From Actinoplanes sp. NBC_00393 (GTDB lineage: Bacteria > Actinomycetota > Actinomycetes > Mycobacteriales > Micromonosporaceae), in the NCBI RefSeq assembly GCF_036053395.1, contig NZ_CP107942.1, positions 11,026,001 to 11,090,000 of the forward strand: DNA of 64,000 bases, given 5' to 3'. Positions 49,861-59,526 of the stretch are shown here, in pieces. The notes beneath the pieces are model-generated. The model did no database searches, was not told the origin of the DNA, and saw nothing but the letters and a program-made list of their open reading frames with translations. The first letter of the stretch is position 1. Every line of letters begins with the position of its first letter. The position numbers were made by a program, and so were the translations under genes.

Positions 49861-52794
49861 GTGCGCACACCATCCCGTGCGTTGGCGGGCACCACCGCAA
49901 CAGTCGTCGCAGCAGTGCTCGTGCTTGCCGCAGGATCCGGCGGGAACGCGGCGCCATCGGGCCCATCCCGGGCCGCGGAGAGCGTCAAGGTGCACGGCGA
50001 AGAGCACCACGACAAGATCAAGGACAATCGCCGCGGCCGGGTCGCCCCGACGTCGCAGCAGAAGGCGCAGGCCGCCGAGGTGGGCGCCGACGCCCGGTGG
50101 AACGCGCTGGGCACGCCGGCGGCGCTGACCGCTTCCGAGGAACCGCTGGCCACGGGACTGCCCGCGGACCCGGTGGCGGCCGCTAAGGCGTACGTCGCGG
50201 CGAACCTGGACGTGCTCGGCCTCACCGCGGAGGGCGCGGCGGCACTCGAGGTGCTGACCAGCGCGCCGCTCGGCGAGGGCGCCGCGGTCATCCTGCGGCA
50301 GAAGTTCGGTGATCTTCCCGCGGGCGTCGACGGCCTGCTCTCGGTGGGTGTCCGCGGCGGCCAGGTGTGGTACGTGAGCTCCTCGCTCTCCCGCGACGCC
50401 GGCGCACCGGAACCCGCCACCATCACCGCCGCCGACGCCGAGCGCATCGCCCGGACCGACGCCGGCATCCCGGACGGGACGATCCTCAACACCAAACTCG
50501 TCGCGGTGCCGACCGCGGACCAGGGGGCCCGCGCGGCCTACCAGGTCACCCTCGGCGACGGGCTGACCAGCGCGGAGCCGGTCGCCTTCACCACTCACGT
50601 GGACGCCCGTGACGGCTCGGTCCTGGTCCGCCAGAGCATCGTCGACTCGCACAGCGACAGCCCGGAGTGGGACGTCTTCCCGAACTCGCCGCGGACCGAC
50701 TACTCGTCGGCCGACACCCGTAAGACCTGGTGCTGGGCGCCGCAGCGCGGCTGTGACGAGGTGGTCGGCAACCCGGCCTCGCCGCTGCCCTGGGACGTCG
50801 ACCCGGCGACCGAGGCGTCGACCCACACGACGAGCGGCAACAACGCGTTCGCGGTGCACAACTGGAACTCCAACGACCCGTTCACGGTCGGCACCGAGCT
50901 GGCCACGCCTCGCCCGAACCGCGACTACCAGTACCCGTGGACCAACCAGTGGTACCGGGAGCAGTGCGCGCCGACCGCGTTCGACACGCCGCAGCGCAAC
51001 GACATCGACGCGGCCCGGGCCAACCTGTTCGCGCAGCACAACCGGATGCACGACTGGTCGTACCACCTGGGCTTCACCGAAGCGACCTGGAACATGCAGG
51101 ACGAGAACCTGCGGCCGGGTGGGCTGGGCAACGATCCGGAGCAGGGCAACGCGCAGGCCGGCGGCATCAGCGGCGGCCCGCCGAACTTCGAGGCCCGCAA
51201 CAACGCCAACCAGATCACCCCGGAGGACGGGGTGGCGCCGATCACCAACATGTACCTGTGGCAGCCCATCGCCGGCGTCTTCTACCCGCCGTGCGTCGAC
51301 GGCGACTACGACATGTCGGTGATCGCCCACGAGTACACCCACGCCATCACCAACCGGATGATCGCCGGGCCGGACGCCGGTCTCAGCTCGCCGCAGGGCA
51401 TGAGCGAGAGCTGGTCGGACCTGCTGTCGGTGGAGTACCTGGCCGAGCACGGCTACGCGCCGCGCGGCAGCCGGGGCTTCACGATCGGCGAGTACGTGAC
51501 CGGCGACTCGAACGCCGGCATCCGCAACTACAACATGACGAGGAGCCCGCTCAACTACAGCTCGGTCGACTACGACTTCGTCGGGCTGCAGGTGCACGCC
51601 TCCGGTGAGGTGTGGAGCGCGGCCAACTACGACGTCCGCGCCGCGTTCCTCAAGCGGTACGGCGACGGCAACGCCGCACTGCAGAAGGCCTGCGCCAACG
51701 GCAAGGTGGCGGTGACCAAGTGCCCGGGCAACCGGCGCTGGATCCAGCTCGTCCTCGACTCGTTCCTGCTGCTGGCCAACAGCGCCAACAGCCAGGTCGA
51801 CGCGCGGGACGCGCTGCTCGGCGCGGACCGGGTCCGCTTCGGCGGCAAGAACCAGGACCTGATCTGGAACGCGTTCGCCAAGCGCGGCCTCGGTGAGACG
51901 GCGCTCAGCAACGGCGCCGCTGACCCCGATCCGCGGCCGGGCTTCACCTCGCCGTACGCGAAGGAGGCGACGGTCACCTTCCGCCCGGTGGACGAGAACG
52001 GCAGGGTCGTGGCCGGTGCCAAGCTGTTCGTCGGTGATTACCAGGCCCGGGCGGTCCCGGTCGCCGACACCGACCCGGCGACGCCGCTCACCGACAAGGT
52101 CAGCCTGGTGGCCGGCACGTACGGGTTCATCGCCCAGGCGCCCGGACACGGGCACGCCCGGGTGGACGACACGTCGTTCCGGTCCGGCCAGTCGCGGACG
52201 CTGACCGTGAAGCTGCCGCGCAACCTCGCTTCGGCCACGTCCGGCGCGACGGTCAGCGGCGACGGCATCAACCTGGCCCGGATCGCGGACGACGACGAGG
52301 CGACCAACTGGGCGTCGCTCGGCGCCGCGGTGGCCGGCAGGCAGGTCACCGTCGACCTGGCCGGCGAGGCGCAGCGGGTCCGCCGGGTCCAGGTGAGCGC
52401 GCTGCTGCGCCCGCCGGTCGTCGGTGACGTGGACGCCGGGGCGCAGAACCGGTTCTCCGCTCTGCGGCAGTTCAAGGTGCTGGCCTGCACCGCCTCGGCG
52501 ACCGTCGCCTGCACGGCGGCGACCGATTTCCGGACGGTCTACACCAGCAAGCGGGACGCCTTCCCGGCGGTCGCGCCGCGGCCGCGGGCCCCGCACCTCA
52601 TCCTGAAGTCGTTCGACATCCCGTCGACGACGGCCACGCACCTGCGCATCGAGGTCGTGACCAACCAGTGCACCGGCTCGCCCGAGTTCGCCGGTGAGCA
52701 GGACGCCGACCCGCGGGCGAACACCGACTGCACCACGGCGAGCCCGCAGGCGCAGAACGTGCGGATCGCGGAGTTCCAGGCGTACACGAAGTAG
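49861..52794 (+). CDS. Secreted M36-family (fungalysin-like) zinc metallopeptidase
   Basis: 977 residues from the GTG at 49861 with an AAGGAGG site. Signal peptide to about 30. An inhibitory FTP-type propeptide (about 60-260: AAKAYVAANLDVLGLTAEGAAALEV, LGEGAAVILRQKFGDLPAGVDGLLSVGVRGGQVWYVSS) precedes the catalytic domain. The zinc site is H490-E491-Y-T-H494 in VIAHEYTHAITNRM, with downstream Glu in GMSESWSDLLSVEYL. M36 enzymes are secreted, calcium-stabilised and cleave broadly. After about 720 come a carboxypeptidase-regulatory-like beta-sandwich and a discoidin-like C-terminal domain (GDGINLARIADDDEATNWASLG to the end). Convergent with the next gene, 13 bp apart. Confidence 0.93.
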   Translation: MRTPSRALAGTTATVVAAVLVLAAGSGGNAAPSGPSRAAESVKVHGEEHHDKIKDNRRGRVAPTSQQKAQAAEVGADARWNALGTPAALTASEEPLATGLPADPVAAAKAYVAANLDVLGLTAEGAAALEVLTSAPLGEGAAVILRQKFGDLPAGVDGLLSVGVRGGQVWYVSSSLSRDAGAPEPATITAADAERIARTDAGIPDGTILNTKLVAVPTADQGARAAYQVTLGDGLTSAEPVAFTTHVDARDGSVLVRQSIVDSHSDSPEWDVFPNSPRTDYSSADTRKTWCWAPQRGCDEVVGNPASPLPWDVDPATEASTHTTSGNNAFAVHNWNSNDPFTVGTELATPRPNRDYQYPWTNQWYREQCAPTAFDTPQRNDIDAARANLFAQHNRMHDWSYHLGFTEATWNMQDENLRPGGLGNDPEQGNAQAGGISGGPPNFEARNNANQITPEDGVAPITNMYLWQPIAGVFYPPCVDGDYDMSVIAHEYTHAITNRMIAGPDAGLSSPQGMSESWSDLLSVEYLAEHGYAPRGSRGFTIGEYVTGDSNAGIRNYNMTRSPLNYSSVDYDFVGLQVHASGEVWSAANYDVRAAFLKRYGDGNAALQKACANGKVAVTKCPGNRRWIQLVLDSFLLLANSANSQVDARDALLGADRVRFGGKNQDLIWNAFAKRGLGETALSNGAADPDPRPGFTSPYAKEATVTFRPVDENGRVVAGAKLFVGDYQARAVPVADTDPATPLTDKVSLVAGTYGFIAQAPGHGHARVDDTSFRSGQSRTLTVKLPRNLASATSGATVSGDGINLARIADDDEATNWASLGAAVAGRQVTVDLAGEAQRVRRVQVSALLRPPVVGDVDAGAQNRFSALRQFKVLACTASATVACTAATDFRTVYTSKRDAFPAVAPRPRAPHLILKSFDIPSTTATHLRIEVVTNQCTGSPEFAGEQDADPRANTDCTTASPQAQNVRIAEFQAYTK

Positions 52795-52807
52795 TAGTTC
52801 GCACTGA

Positions 52808-54040
52808 TCAGAGGTGGCCGGCGAGCACGTCGGCCACCTCTGCTCGCATCGGGTCGGGATTCGCCCAGCTCCAGTTGGGGTGGGCGCGGTTGGTCAGCAG
52901 GACCAGGACCAGCCGGCGGCCGGGGTGCGCCAGCACCGAGGTTCCGGTGAAGCCGGTGTGGCCGAAGGTGGCCGGGGTGGTGAGGCCGCCCATGAACCAG
53001 CGCTGCCGCAGGGTGACGCCGAGCCCGTGGTCGGAGGGGCGGCCCGGGCGGTCCGGGTCGTACGCGGGCCGGCCCCGGTTCTGGTTGGTGAGCATCTGCC
53101 GGGTCAGGTCGGCGGGGAGCAGGTCGCCGTCCAGCAGCGCGTTCGTCACGGCGGCCACGTCGGCGGCGGTGGCGAAGATGCCGGCGCTGCCGATGACGCC
53201 ACCGGCCCGGGCGGCGACGTCGTCGTGCACGATGCCGCGGAGCAGGCCGCGGGAGGTGCGGGCGTCGGTGGCCACCAGCCGGGTCGCCCGGTCCGCGCGG
53301 CTCAGCCACTTCAGCGGGGTGAAGCCGGTGTCGCGCAGGCCGAGCGGGCCGGTGATGCCGGCTTTGAGCGCGGCGGCCAGGCCGGTGCCGGTCGCCTTCT
53401 CGACCAGTTCGGCGGCCACCATCAGGCCGGCGCTGGAGTACCGGTACGCGTCGCCGGGCACCGCACCCTTGACCAGCGGGGTGGTGAGCAGGGTCCCGGG
53501 GGCGCCGACCGGCAGTCCGCTGGTGTGGGTGAGCAGCATCCGTACGGTGACCTTGCTCTTGCCCTTGCCGGTGAAGGCCGGAAGGTAACGTGCCACCGGC
53601 GCGTCCAGATCGATCCGGCCCTTGGCGACCTGCTGGAGCAGCAGAATCGCGGTGTAGATCTTGGTGAGCGACGCGAGATCGAAGATCGAGTCGGCGCGCA
53701 TCGCCACCCGCCGGGCGGCCGGCAGCTCGACCGCCCCGGCGCCGTAGCGCAGCGCGTGCCCGACCGCGACCTTCGCGGTCACCTTCCCGTTCACGGTGAC
53801 CAGGGCGACCGCTCCCGCGTAGGTCGGGTGGCGCGGGTTGGCCTTCGTCGGCTTCAGGTATTTCGTGAGCACCTTGCGCAGCGGCGCCGGATCGAACGGC
53901 TCGGGTGCGGCCGGCGGTGAACCGGACGGCGAAGGTGACGGCGCGGCCGGCGAGACGAACCGGGCGCGATCACCACAGCCGGTGAGCGTGAGGGCAGCGG
54001 CGGCGCCGGCGCCGAGCACGCCGCGACGAGTGATCGGCAC
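52808..54040 (-). CDS. Serine beta-lactamase-fold hydrolase (class C/DD-peptidase type), lipoprotein
   Basis: 410 residues from GTG. A twin-Arg signal (ITRRGVLGAGAAAALTLTGC) with lipobox Cys22, followed by a Pro/Ser linker. The catalytic SxxK is Ser124-Leu-Thr-Lys127 in IFDLASLTKIYTA. The Tyr motif is YRYSSAGLMVAAELVE, and the third motif is HTGFTGTS in place of KTG. This is the beta-lactamase-related family of esterases and DD-carboxypeptidases. HTG makes a true cephalosporinase unlikely. It would act outside the membrane on peptidoglycan or small esters. Confidence 0.88.
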   Translation of the reverse strand: MPITRRGVLGAGAAAALTLTGCGDRARFVSPAAPSPSPSGSPPAAPEPFDPAPLRKVLTKYLKPTKANPRHPTYAGAVALVTVNGKVTAKVAVGHALRYGAGAVELPAARRVAMRADSIFDLASLTKIYTAILLLQQVAKGRIDLDAPVARYLPAFTGKGKSKVTVRMLLTHTSGLPVGAPGTLLTTPLVKGAVPGDAYRYSSAGLMVAAELVEKATGTGLAAALKAGITGPLGLRDTGFTPLKWLSRADRATRLVATDARTSRGLLRGIVHDDVAARAGGVIGSAGIFATAADVAAVTNALLDGDLLPADLTRQMLTNQNRGRPAYDPDRPGRPSDHGLGVTLRQRWFMGGLTTPATFGHTGFTGTSVLAHPGRRLVLVLLTNRAHPNWSWANPDPMRAEVADVLAGHL

Positions 54041-54146
54041 GACTGCCGATCATGCCAAACCTGCACCCGTGCTGCACCGTGGCTCCGGTCATGTCACCGC
54101 ACGCGGTGCCGATCTGCGCCTTGACGAAGGTGTGGCTGGGGGAGGC

Positions 54147-56069
54147 ATGGTGGGTTCAACCCGCACGGGACGGCGCTGGGCGTCGGCTTGGGTGGCCGGG
54201 GGACTGTCCCTGGTGCTGGCCGTCCTCTCCGGTTACGCGGCCGTCGGCGGCTGGCGGCAGGCCGGGATACTGGACCGGGTCGCCGCCGATTCGGGCAACA
54301 CCGACGCCTACCAGCAGGTGGCTTTCCTGGCCGGCTGGGAGACGGCGCTGTTGCAGAGCGCCCTGGACGAGCCGACCGGTCCGGAACGCCGCCAGGTCGT
54401 CGAGGTCGGCGTCCTGGTGCGCGCCGCGACGGTGAAGATGGCCGGCGTCGACCGGGACCATGAGCAGCGGGCCGCTTCGATCGCGCAGAGCCGCACCGAA
54501 CTGCAGCCCGCGATCGACACCTACCTGGCGCAGCTCCGCCGGGGTGACACCGCGGGCGCCCGGGCGACGCTGGAGACGGTGATCGAGCCGCGTTCCGCGT
54601 CGCTGATGGGTGACGTGCTGACCGAGCTGAACCTGCACCTCGCCGCGCACGCCCGCTATCAGGCAGCCGCCCAGCACGAGTCGCGCCTGCTGTGGTGGGG
54701 TGGCGTGGCCAGCTTCGTGGTCGGCCTGATCGTGCTGGCCCTGTTCCTCTTCTCGATCCGCTCGCACCGGCGCCGGGTGGAGACGATGGCCGCGACCGAC
54801 GCGCTGACCGGCCTGCCGAACCGGGCCGCCTTCACGGCCCGGGCCGGGCTGGCGTCGGCCGACGGCGAGACCGACACCACCGTGCTGACCGTGAACCTGG
54901 ACGGGTTCCGCGACGTCAACGAGCAGCTCGGCCACCAGATCGGCGACCTGCTGCTGATCGAGGCCGGTGAGCGGCTGCGCGCCTCGATGCGCGAGCACGA
55001 CGTGGTGGCCCGGATCGGCGGCGACGAGTTCGCCGTGCTGCTGCGCGACGGTGACAGCGCGCTCGGCGAGGCGCTCGCCGCCCGGCTCACCGCCGCGTTC
55101 GACCAGCCGTTCCTGATCGGCGAGGTGACCGTCGACCTGGAGGTCAGCATCGGCGCCGCCACCGCGCGCGACGGCGACGACGTGACCACGCTGCTCCAGC
55201 ACGCCGACATGGCGATGCGGGAGGCCAAGGAGCACCGGCTCGGGTTCCACCGGTTCAGCGGCGACCACGGCCAGGACACCGCGGCCCGGCTCACCCTGCT
55301 CGGCGACCTGCGCCGGGCCCTGGACAGCGGGGGCGAGCTGACCCTGCACTACCAGCCCAAGATCGCGATGGACACCGGCGAGGTGGCCGGCGTCGAGGCG
55401 CTGGCCCGCTGGCAGCACCCGACGAAGGGCTGGGTGTCGCCGGGCGAGTTCATCCCGGTGCTGGAGACGACCAGCCTGATCCACCGGTTCACCGACCGGG
55501 TGCTGCGGGTGGCTCTCACCCAGGCCCGGGAGTGGCTCGACGGCGGGCACCGGGTGGCCGTCTCGGTCAACATCTCCACCCGCAGCCTGCTCGACGAGTC
55601 GTTCCCGGACCGGGTGGCCGAGCTGCTGACCGAGACCGGTGTCCCCGGCGACCAGCTGTGCATCGAGGTCACCGAGCACAGCGTGATGAGCGACCCGGCC
55701 ACCGCGATCGAGGCGATGCGCCGGATCCGGGCGCTGGGCGTGCGCACCTCGATCGACGACTACGGCACCGGGTACTCGTCGATGACGTACCTCAAGCTGC
55801 TGCCGCTCGACGAGCTGAAGGTGGACCGCTCGTTCGTGCAGGACATGACGAACGACCGCAGCGATCACGCGCTGGTGGAGTCGACCGTCGAGCTCGGCCG
55901 CAACCTCGGTCTCACCGTGGTGGCCGAGGGTGTCGAGGACGCCGCCACGGCGTCGGCCTTGCGCGAGCTGGGCTGCGACGTCGCGCAGGGCTTCCTGTAC
56001 GCGAAGCCGATGCCCGCCGAAGCGGTCACCGAGCGGCTCGGCCGGCGGACGGTGGAGTCACCGGCCTGA
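54147..56069 (+). CDS. Membrane GGDEF-EAL bifunctional c-di-GMP protein with helical sensor
   Basis: 640 residues from ATG at 54147; a GTG at 54150 has better spacing to the GGAGG site. Two transmembrane helices (about 12-35 and 190-212) bracket a four-helix extracytoplasmic sensor. GGDEF domain: DALTGLPNRAAF, ARIGGDEFAVLL (about 288-300) with the RxxD inhibitory site REHD. EAL domain: GVEALARWQHP (near 415), NISTRSLL, EVTEHSVM, SIDDYGTGYSSMTYLKLL, KVDRSFV, AEGVED, GFLYAKP. Both active sites look intact. Single gene, divergent from the beta-lactamase-fold gene. Confidence 0.93.
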   Translation: MVGSTRTGRRWASAWVAGGLSLVLAVLSGYAAVGGWRQAGILDRVAADSGNTDAYQQVAFLAGWETALLQSALDEPTGPERRQVVEVGVLVRAATVKMAGVDRDHEQRAASIAQSRTELQPAIDTYLAQLRRGDTAGARATLETVIEPRSASLMGDVLTELNLHLAAHARYQAAAQHESRLLWWGGVASFVVGLIVLALFLFSIRSHRRRVETMAATDALTGLPNRAAFTARAGLASADGETDTTVLTVNLDGFRDVNEQLGHQIGDLLLIEAGERLRASMREHDVVARIGGDEFAVLLRDGDSALGEALAARLTAAFDQPFLIGEVTVDLEVSIGAATARDGDDVTTLLQHADMAMREAKEHRLGFHRFSGDHGQDTAARLTLLGDLRRALDSGGELTLHYQPKIAMDTGEVAGVEALARWQHPTKGWVSPGEFIPVLETTSLIHRFTDRVLRVALTQAREWLDGGHRVAVSVNISTRSLLDESFPDRVAELLTETGVPGDQLCIEVTEHSVMSDPATAIEAMRRIRALGVRTSIDDYGTGYSSMTYLKLLPLDELKVDRSFVQDMTNDRSDHALVESTVELGRNLGLTVVAEGVEDAATASALRELGCDVAQGFLYAKPMPAEAVTERLGRRTVESPA

Positions 56070-56141
56070 CAGTTTCCGCCGATCATGCATATCGAGGCGT
56101 ATCGTTTCGGTGGATTTGCCGCCGGAACGGGGGTTCGTGGC

Positions 56142-57137
56142 ATGAGGCGCATCTGTTCACCGTTCGTAACAGTCCTGCTCATTGCACTGTTGATGTCCGG
56201 ATGTGGCGACTCCGGTGATTCCGGGGACGGGTCACCGCAGGCCGACAAGGTCACCTATCTGACCGCGTTCGGCGCGGTCGGCCGGGACGCGTTCGCGTGG
56301 GTGGCCCAGGAGAAGGGCTACTTCCGCGACGCCGGGATCGACGTCACCATCCGGCTCGGCGCCGCCACCGGGGAGAACCTCAAGGTCCTCGCCGCCGGGC
56401 AGGCCCAGTTCGCCAACCTCGACCTGACCGGGACCTGGATCACGGCGGGCAAGGGCGAGTACACCGACATCCGCGCCTTCGCCGCGATCCACCAGCAGTC
56501 GCTGGTCTCCATCATCAGCCTGGCGGGCTCCGGCATCACCGAGCCGCGCGGGCTGGAGGGGCACAAGCTGGGTGCCGCGACCGGCTCGGTCAACCAGTTG
56601 CTCTTCCCGGCGTACGCGAAACTCGCCGGCATCGACGAGTCGAAGGTGGAGTGGGTCAACGCGGCCCCGCCCCAGTTGCCGGCGCTGCTGGCCAGCGGAC
56701 GCGTCGACGCGCTGAGCACCTTCCTGATCGGGGCGCGTGGGCTCGAGAAAGCGGCCGGCGGGAAGAAGACCGTGGTCCTGCCGTACAGCAAATATCTGCC
56801 GGAGCTGTTCGGCAACGGGCTGGTCGCCCCGGCCTCGGTGATCGACGGGAATCCGGACCTGACCGAACGGTTCCGCGACGCCGCGCTGAAAGGACTCCAG
56901 TACACCCTGGAGCATCCCGACGAGGCGGCGCAGATCATGAAGAAGGCGCAGCCGGCCGCGGACCTGACCGCGGCGGTCGGCGAGATCTTGCTGATGGCGC
57001 CGTACGTGAAGACGTCCGGCGTGATCGACCGGGATCGCGTCGCCAAGGCCCTGCAGACCCTGCAGAGCGGCGGGCTCGTCCCGGCCACGATGACCCCGGA
57101 CTCGGTGGTCGACTTCGACCTGGTGCCGACCGGATGA
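56142..57137 (+). CDS. NitT/TauT-type ABC transporter solute-binding lipoprotein
   Basis: 331 residues from ATG. Lipoprotein signal with lipobox LLMSGC (Cys21). The SsuA/ThiY-like fold is seen in VTYLTAFGAVGRDAFAWVAQEKGYFRDAGIDVTIRLG, NLKVLAAGQAQFANLDLTG, GLEGHKLGAATGSVNQLLFPAYAKLAGI, PPQLPALLASGRVDALSTFLIGARG. Such proteins bind taurine, sulfonates, nitrate or thiamine precursors. The following methyltransferase starts within its stop (ATGA). Confidence 0.9.
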   Translation: MRRICSPFVTVLLIALLMSGCGDSGDSGDGSPQADKVTYLTAFGAVGRDAFAWVAQEKGYFRDAGIDVTIRLGAATGENLKVLAAGQAQFANLDLTGTWITAGKGEYTDIRAFAAIHQQSLVSIISLAGSGITEPRGLEGHKLGAATGSVNQLLFPAYAKLAGIDESKVEWVNAAPPQLPALLASGRVDALSTFLIGARGLEKAAGGKKTVVLPYSKYLPELFGNGLVAPASVIDGNPDLTERFRDAALKGLQYTLEHPDEAAQIMKKAQPAADLTAAVGEILLMAPYVKTSGVIDRDRVAKALQTLQSGGLVPATMTPDSVVDFDLVPTG

Positions 57138-57919
57138 GAGCCGCCTACTCCTTCGACAACGACGACCCGGCCGCGGCCCAGCGGCATGTGCTGCTCGCCG
57201 AGATGCTCGACCCGTTCACCTTCGAGCGGCTGGCCGGCATCGGTGACCTCACCGGCCGGCGCTGCCTGGAGGTGGGCGCGGGCGGCGGCAGCGTCGCCGG
57301 CTGGCTGGCGGCCCGGGCCGGGCCGCACGGGCGGGTGCTGGCCACCGACCTGAACCCGCGTCACCTGCCGATCGACCAGGGGTACGCGGTGCTGCGCCAC
57401 GATCTGACGAGCGAACCCGTCCCCGAGCCGTCGTGGGACGTGATCCACGCCCGCCTCGTCCTGGCGCATCTGCCCGCACGCGCCACCATCCTGGGCCGTC
57501 TCGCCGACGCCCTCGCCCCGGGCGGGATCCTGCTGGTCGAAGAGTGGGTCTCGGCGTACCCCGCAGTGGTGTTGGCCGCGCCCGACGTCGCCGCCGCCGA
57601 CCTGGTCGAGCGTTACCACCGCATCGTCGTCGGCAAGCTCTTGCCGGCCAACGGCGCCGACCCGGCCTGGGGTGGCCGCACCCACGCCGCCATGCTCGCC
57701 GCCGGCCTCGGCGACGTGCGGACCGAGATCCGCGCGGAATCCTGGGCCGGTGGCACGGCCGGCGCGCAGCTCATCGCCGTGAACGTCGCCCAGGTGGGCG
57801 CGGGTCTGCGGGCGGCCGGGCTCACCGAGGCCGACCTCGACCGGCTGTGTGAGCTGGCCGGCGACCCGGCCCTGGTGATCCGCAGCCACTTCACCTATTC
57901 GACGATGGGCCGCCGGTGA
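57134..57919 (+). CDS. SAM-dependent methyltransferase inside an ABC operon
   Basis: 261 residues. Motif I LEVGAGGGSVAGWLA (about 45-60), motif II VLATDLNPRHL, and WDVIHARLVLAHLPARATILGRLADALAPGGILLVEEW as motifs IV-VI of a type 11/25 class I enzyme. No target-recognition domain. It overlaps the genes on both sides by 4 bp (ATGA and GTGA), so it is a true operon member between the binding protein and permease genes. It may methylate the imported compound. Confidence 0.88.
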   Translation: MRAAYSFDNDDPAAAQRHVLLAEMLDPFTFERLAGIGDLTGRRCLEVGAGGGSVAGWLAARAGPHGRVLATDLNPRHLPIDQGYAVLRHDLTSEPVPEPSWDVIHARLVLAHLPARATILGRLADALAPGGILLVEEWVSAYPAVVLAAPDVAAADLVERYHRIVVGKLLPANGADPAWGGRTHAAMLAAGLGDVRTEIRAESWAGGTAGAQLIAVNVAQVGAGLRAAGLTEADLDRLCELAGDPALVIRSHFTYSTMGRR

Positions 57920-58662
57920 AGTGGGGACTGCCGGTCCTCGGCGTGGTGGGCGCGATCGCGCTCTGGTGGTCGGCCACCGTGATCTTCGGCATCCGCTCGT
58001 TCTTCCTGCCCGCGCCACCGGACATCGTCGCCGCGTTCCGGGCCCAGCCGGCCTACCTCCTGCGCGAGACCGCGGCCACGCTGACCGGTACGGTGACCGG
58101 CTTCGGCATCGCGGTGGTGGCCGGGCTGCTGCTGGCGGTGCTGCTGACCGCCTGGCGATCGCTGGAGCGGGCCACCATGCCGGTGCTGGTCGCGCTGAAC
58201 TCGGTGCCGAAGGTCGCGGTCGCCCCGCTGCTGGTGGTCTGGCTCGGGTTCGGGGCCCGGCCCAAGGTGGTGCTGGTCGTGCTGATCTGCTTCTTCCCGG
58301 TCGTGGTGGCGACGATGGCCGGGCTCGGCTCCACCCCGGCCGAGCTGGGGGAGCTGAGCCGGTCGCTGTCGGCGAGCGCGTGGCAGGCGTACGTCAAGAT
58401 CCGGCTGCCGTGGGCGTTGCCGCAGGTCTTCGTCGGCCTGAAGGTGGCCATCTCGCTCGCCGTGATCGGCGCGGTGGTCGCCGAGATCAACAACCCGACC
58501 AGCGGGCTCGGCGCGGTGATCGTGCTGTCCGGCATGTCGTTCGACACCCCACTGGCGTTCGCCGCGATCTTCCTGCTCGCGGTGCTGAGCACGGTGCTGT
58601 TCTACCTGGTGGTGGCCCTGGAACGGTGGCTGGTGCCGTGGGCCCGGGCGATCAGCGGATGA
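57916..58662 (+). CDS. NitT/TauT-type ABC transporter permease
   Basis: 248 residues with six transmembrane helices; GTG start overlapping the methyltransferase stop. The SsuC/TauC-like EAA loop is GELSRSLSASAWQAYVKIRLPWALPQVFVGLKVAISLAVIGAVVAE. The N-terminal VIFGIRSFFLPAPPDIVAAF is typical. Its stop overlaps the ATPase start (ATGA). Confidence 0.92.
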   Translation: MKWGLPVLGVVGAIALWWSATVIFGIRSFFLPAPPDIVAAFRAQPAYLLRETAATLTGTVTGFGIAVVAGLLLAVLLTAWRSLERATMPVLVALNSVPKVAVAPLLVVWLGFGARPKVVLVVLICFFPVVVATMAGLGSTPAELGELSRSLSASAWQAYVKIRLPWALPQVFVGLKVAISLAVIGAVVAEINNPTSGLGAVIVLSGMSFDTPLAFAAIFLLAVLSTVLFYLVVALERWLVPWARAISG

Positions 58663-59378
58663 TCGGGCTGACCGGGGTGTCCCGCAGCTTCGGCCAGGTC
58701 GAGGCGCTGCGCGACATCGACCTGCGGATCGCGGAGAACGAGTTCGTCGCGGTCATCGGCCGGTCCGGCTGCGGCAAGTCGACCCTGCTGCGGCTGATCG
58801 CCGGCCTGCTGGAACCGAGCGCCGGACGGGTCACCGTCGGCGGATCCCCGGTGGCCCTGATGCAACAGGTGCCGGCGCTGCTGCCGTGGCGCACCACGCT
58901 GAACAACGTGATGCTGCCGGTGGAGATCCGCCGCCTGCCCCGCGCGGAACACCGCGCCCGCGCCGTCGAACTGCTCGACGCGGTCGGCCTGGCCGGATTC
59001 CACGACCGCCATCCGTACGAGCTGTCCGGCGGCATGCAACAGCGCGTCGCCCTGTGCCGGGCGCTGATCCAGCAGCCCCGGGTCCTGCTGATGGACGAAC
59101 CGTTCTCCGCGCTGGACGCGCTGACCCGCGAGGAGCTGGCCGGCCAGCTGCAGGAGCTGCATCGCGCCCATCCGGCCACCACGGTGTTCGTCACCCACTC
59201 GATCCAGGAGGCGGTGCTGCTGGCCGACCGGGTGGTGGTGCTCAGCCCCCGCCCGGGCCGGGTCCGCAAGGTCCTGGAGGTGGACATCCCGCGGCCTCGC
59301 TCGTTCGGCCACAACGCCGACCTGAAGGCGGTCGCGGAATGCGTCGCCCACCTCCACGACCTGCTGCTGCCCGACTGA
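58659..59378 (+). CDS. NitT/TauT-type ABC transporter ATPase
   Basis: 239 residues. Walker A GRSGCGKST at about 35-43, Q-loop LMQQVPALLPWRTTLNNVMLP, signature LSGGMQQR, Walker B VLLMDEPFSALDALTRE, switch VFVTHSIQEAVLLADR. SsuB/TauB type. Last gene of the four-gene operon. No obvious terminator before the IS element. Confidence 0.94.
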   Translation: MIGLTGVSRSFGQVEALRDIDLRIAENEFVAVIGRSGCGKSTLLRLIAGLLEPSAGRVTVGGSPVALMQQVPALLPWRTTLNNVMLPVEIRRLPRAEHRARAVELLDAVGLAGFHDRHPYELSGGMQQRVALCRALIQQPRVLLMDEPFSALDALTREELAGQLQELHRAHPATTVFVTHSIQEAVLLADRVVVLSPRPGRVRKVLEVDIPRPRSFGHNADLKAVAECVAHLHDLLLPD

Positions 59379-59526
59379 GGCGGCGGTCAGTCCGAGCGCG
59401 GACGGCCACCGGCGCAGCAACGTGCTCGTCATGCGCCCGGCGTCACCGGCGAGGTCCGCGCCCGGCCGCTTCGCGCGGCTCTCAGGTCCGGAATCCGGGG
59501 GCTGCCGGTCCGGTTCCATGGCATAA

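Noticed and set aside
52808..54040. Antibiotic-resistance class C beta-lactamase
   Set aside because: The third motif is HTG instead of KTG, and the lipoprotein signal fits a peptidase- or esterase-type relative.
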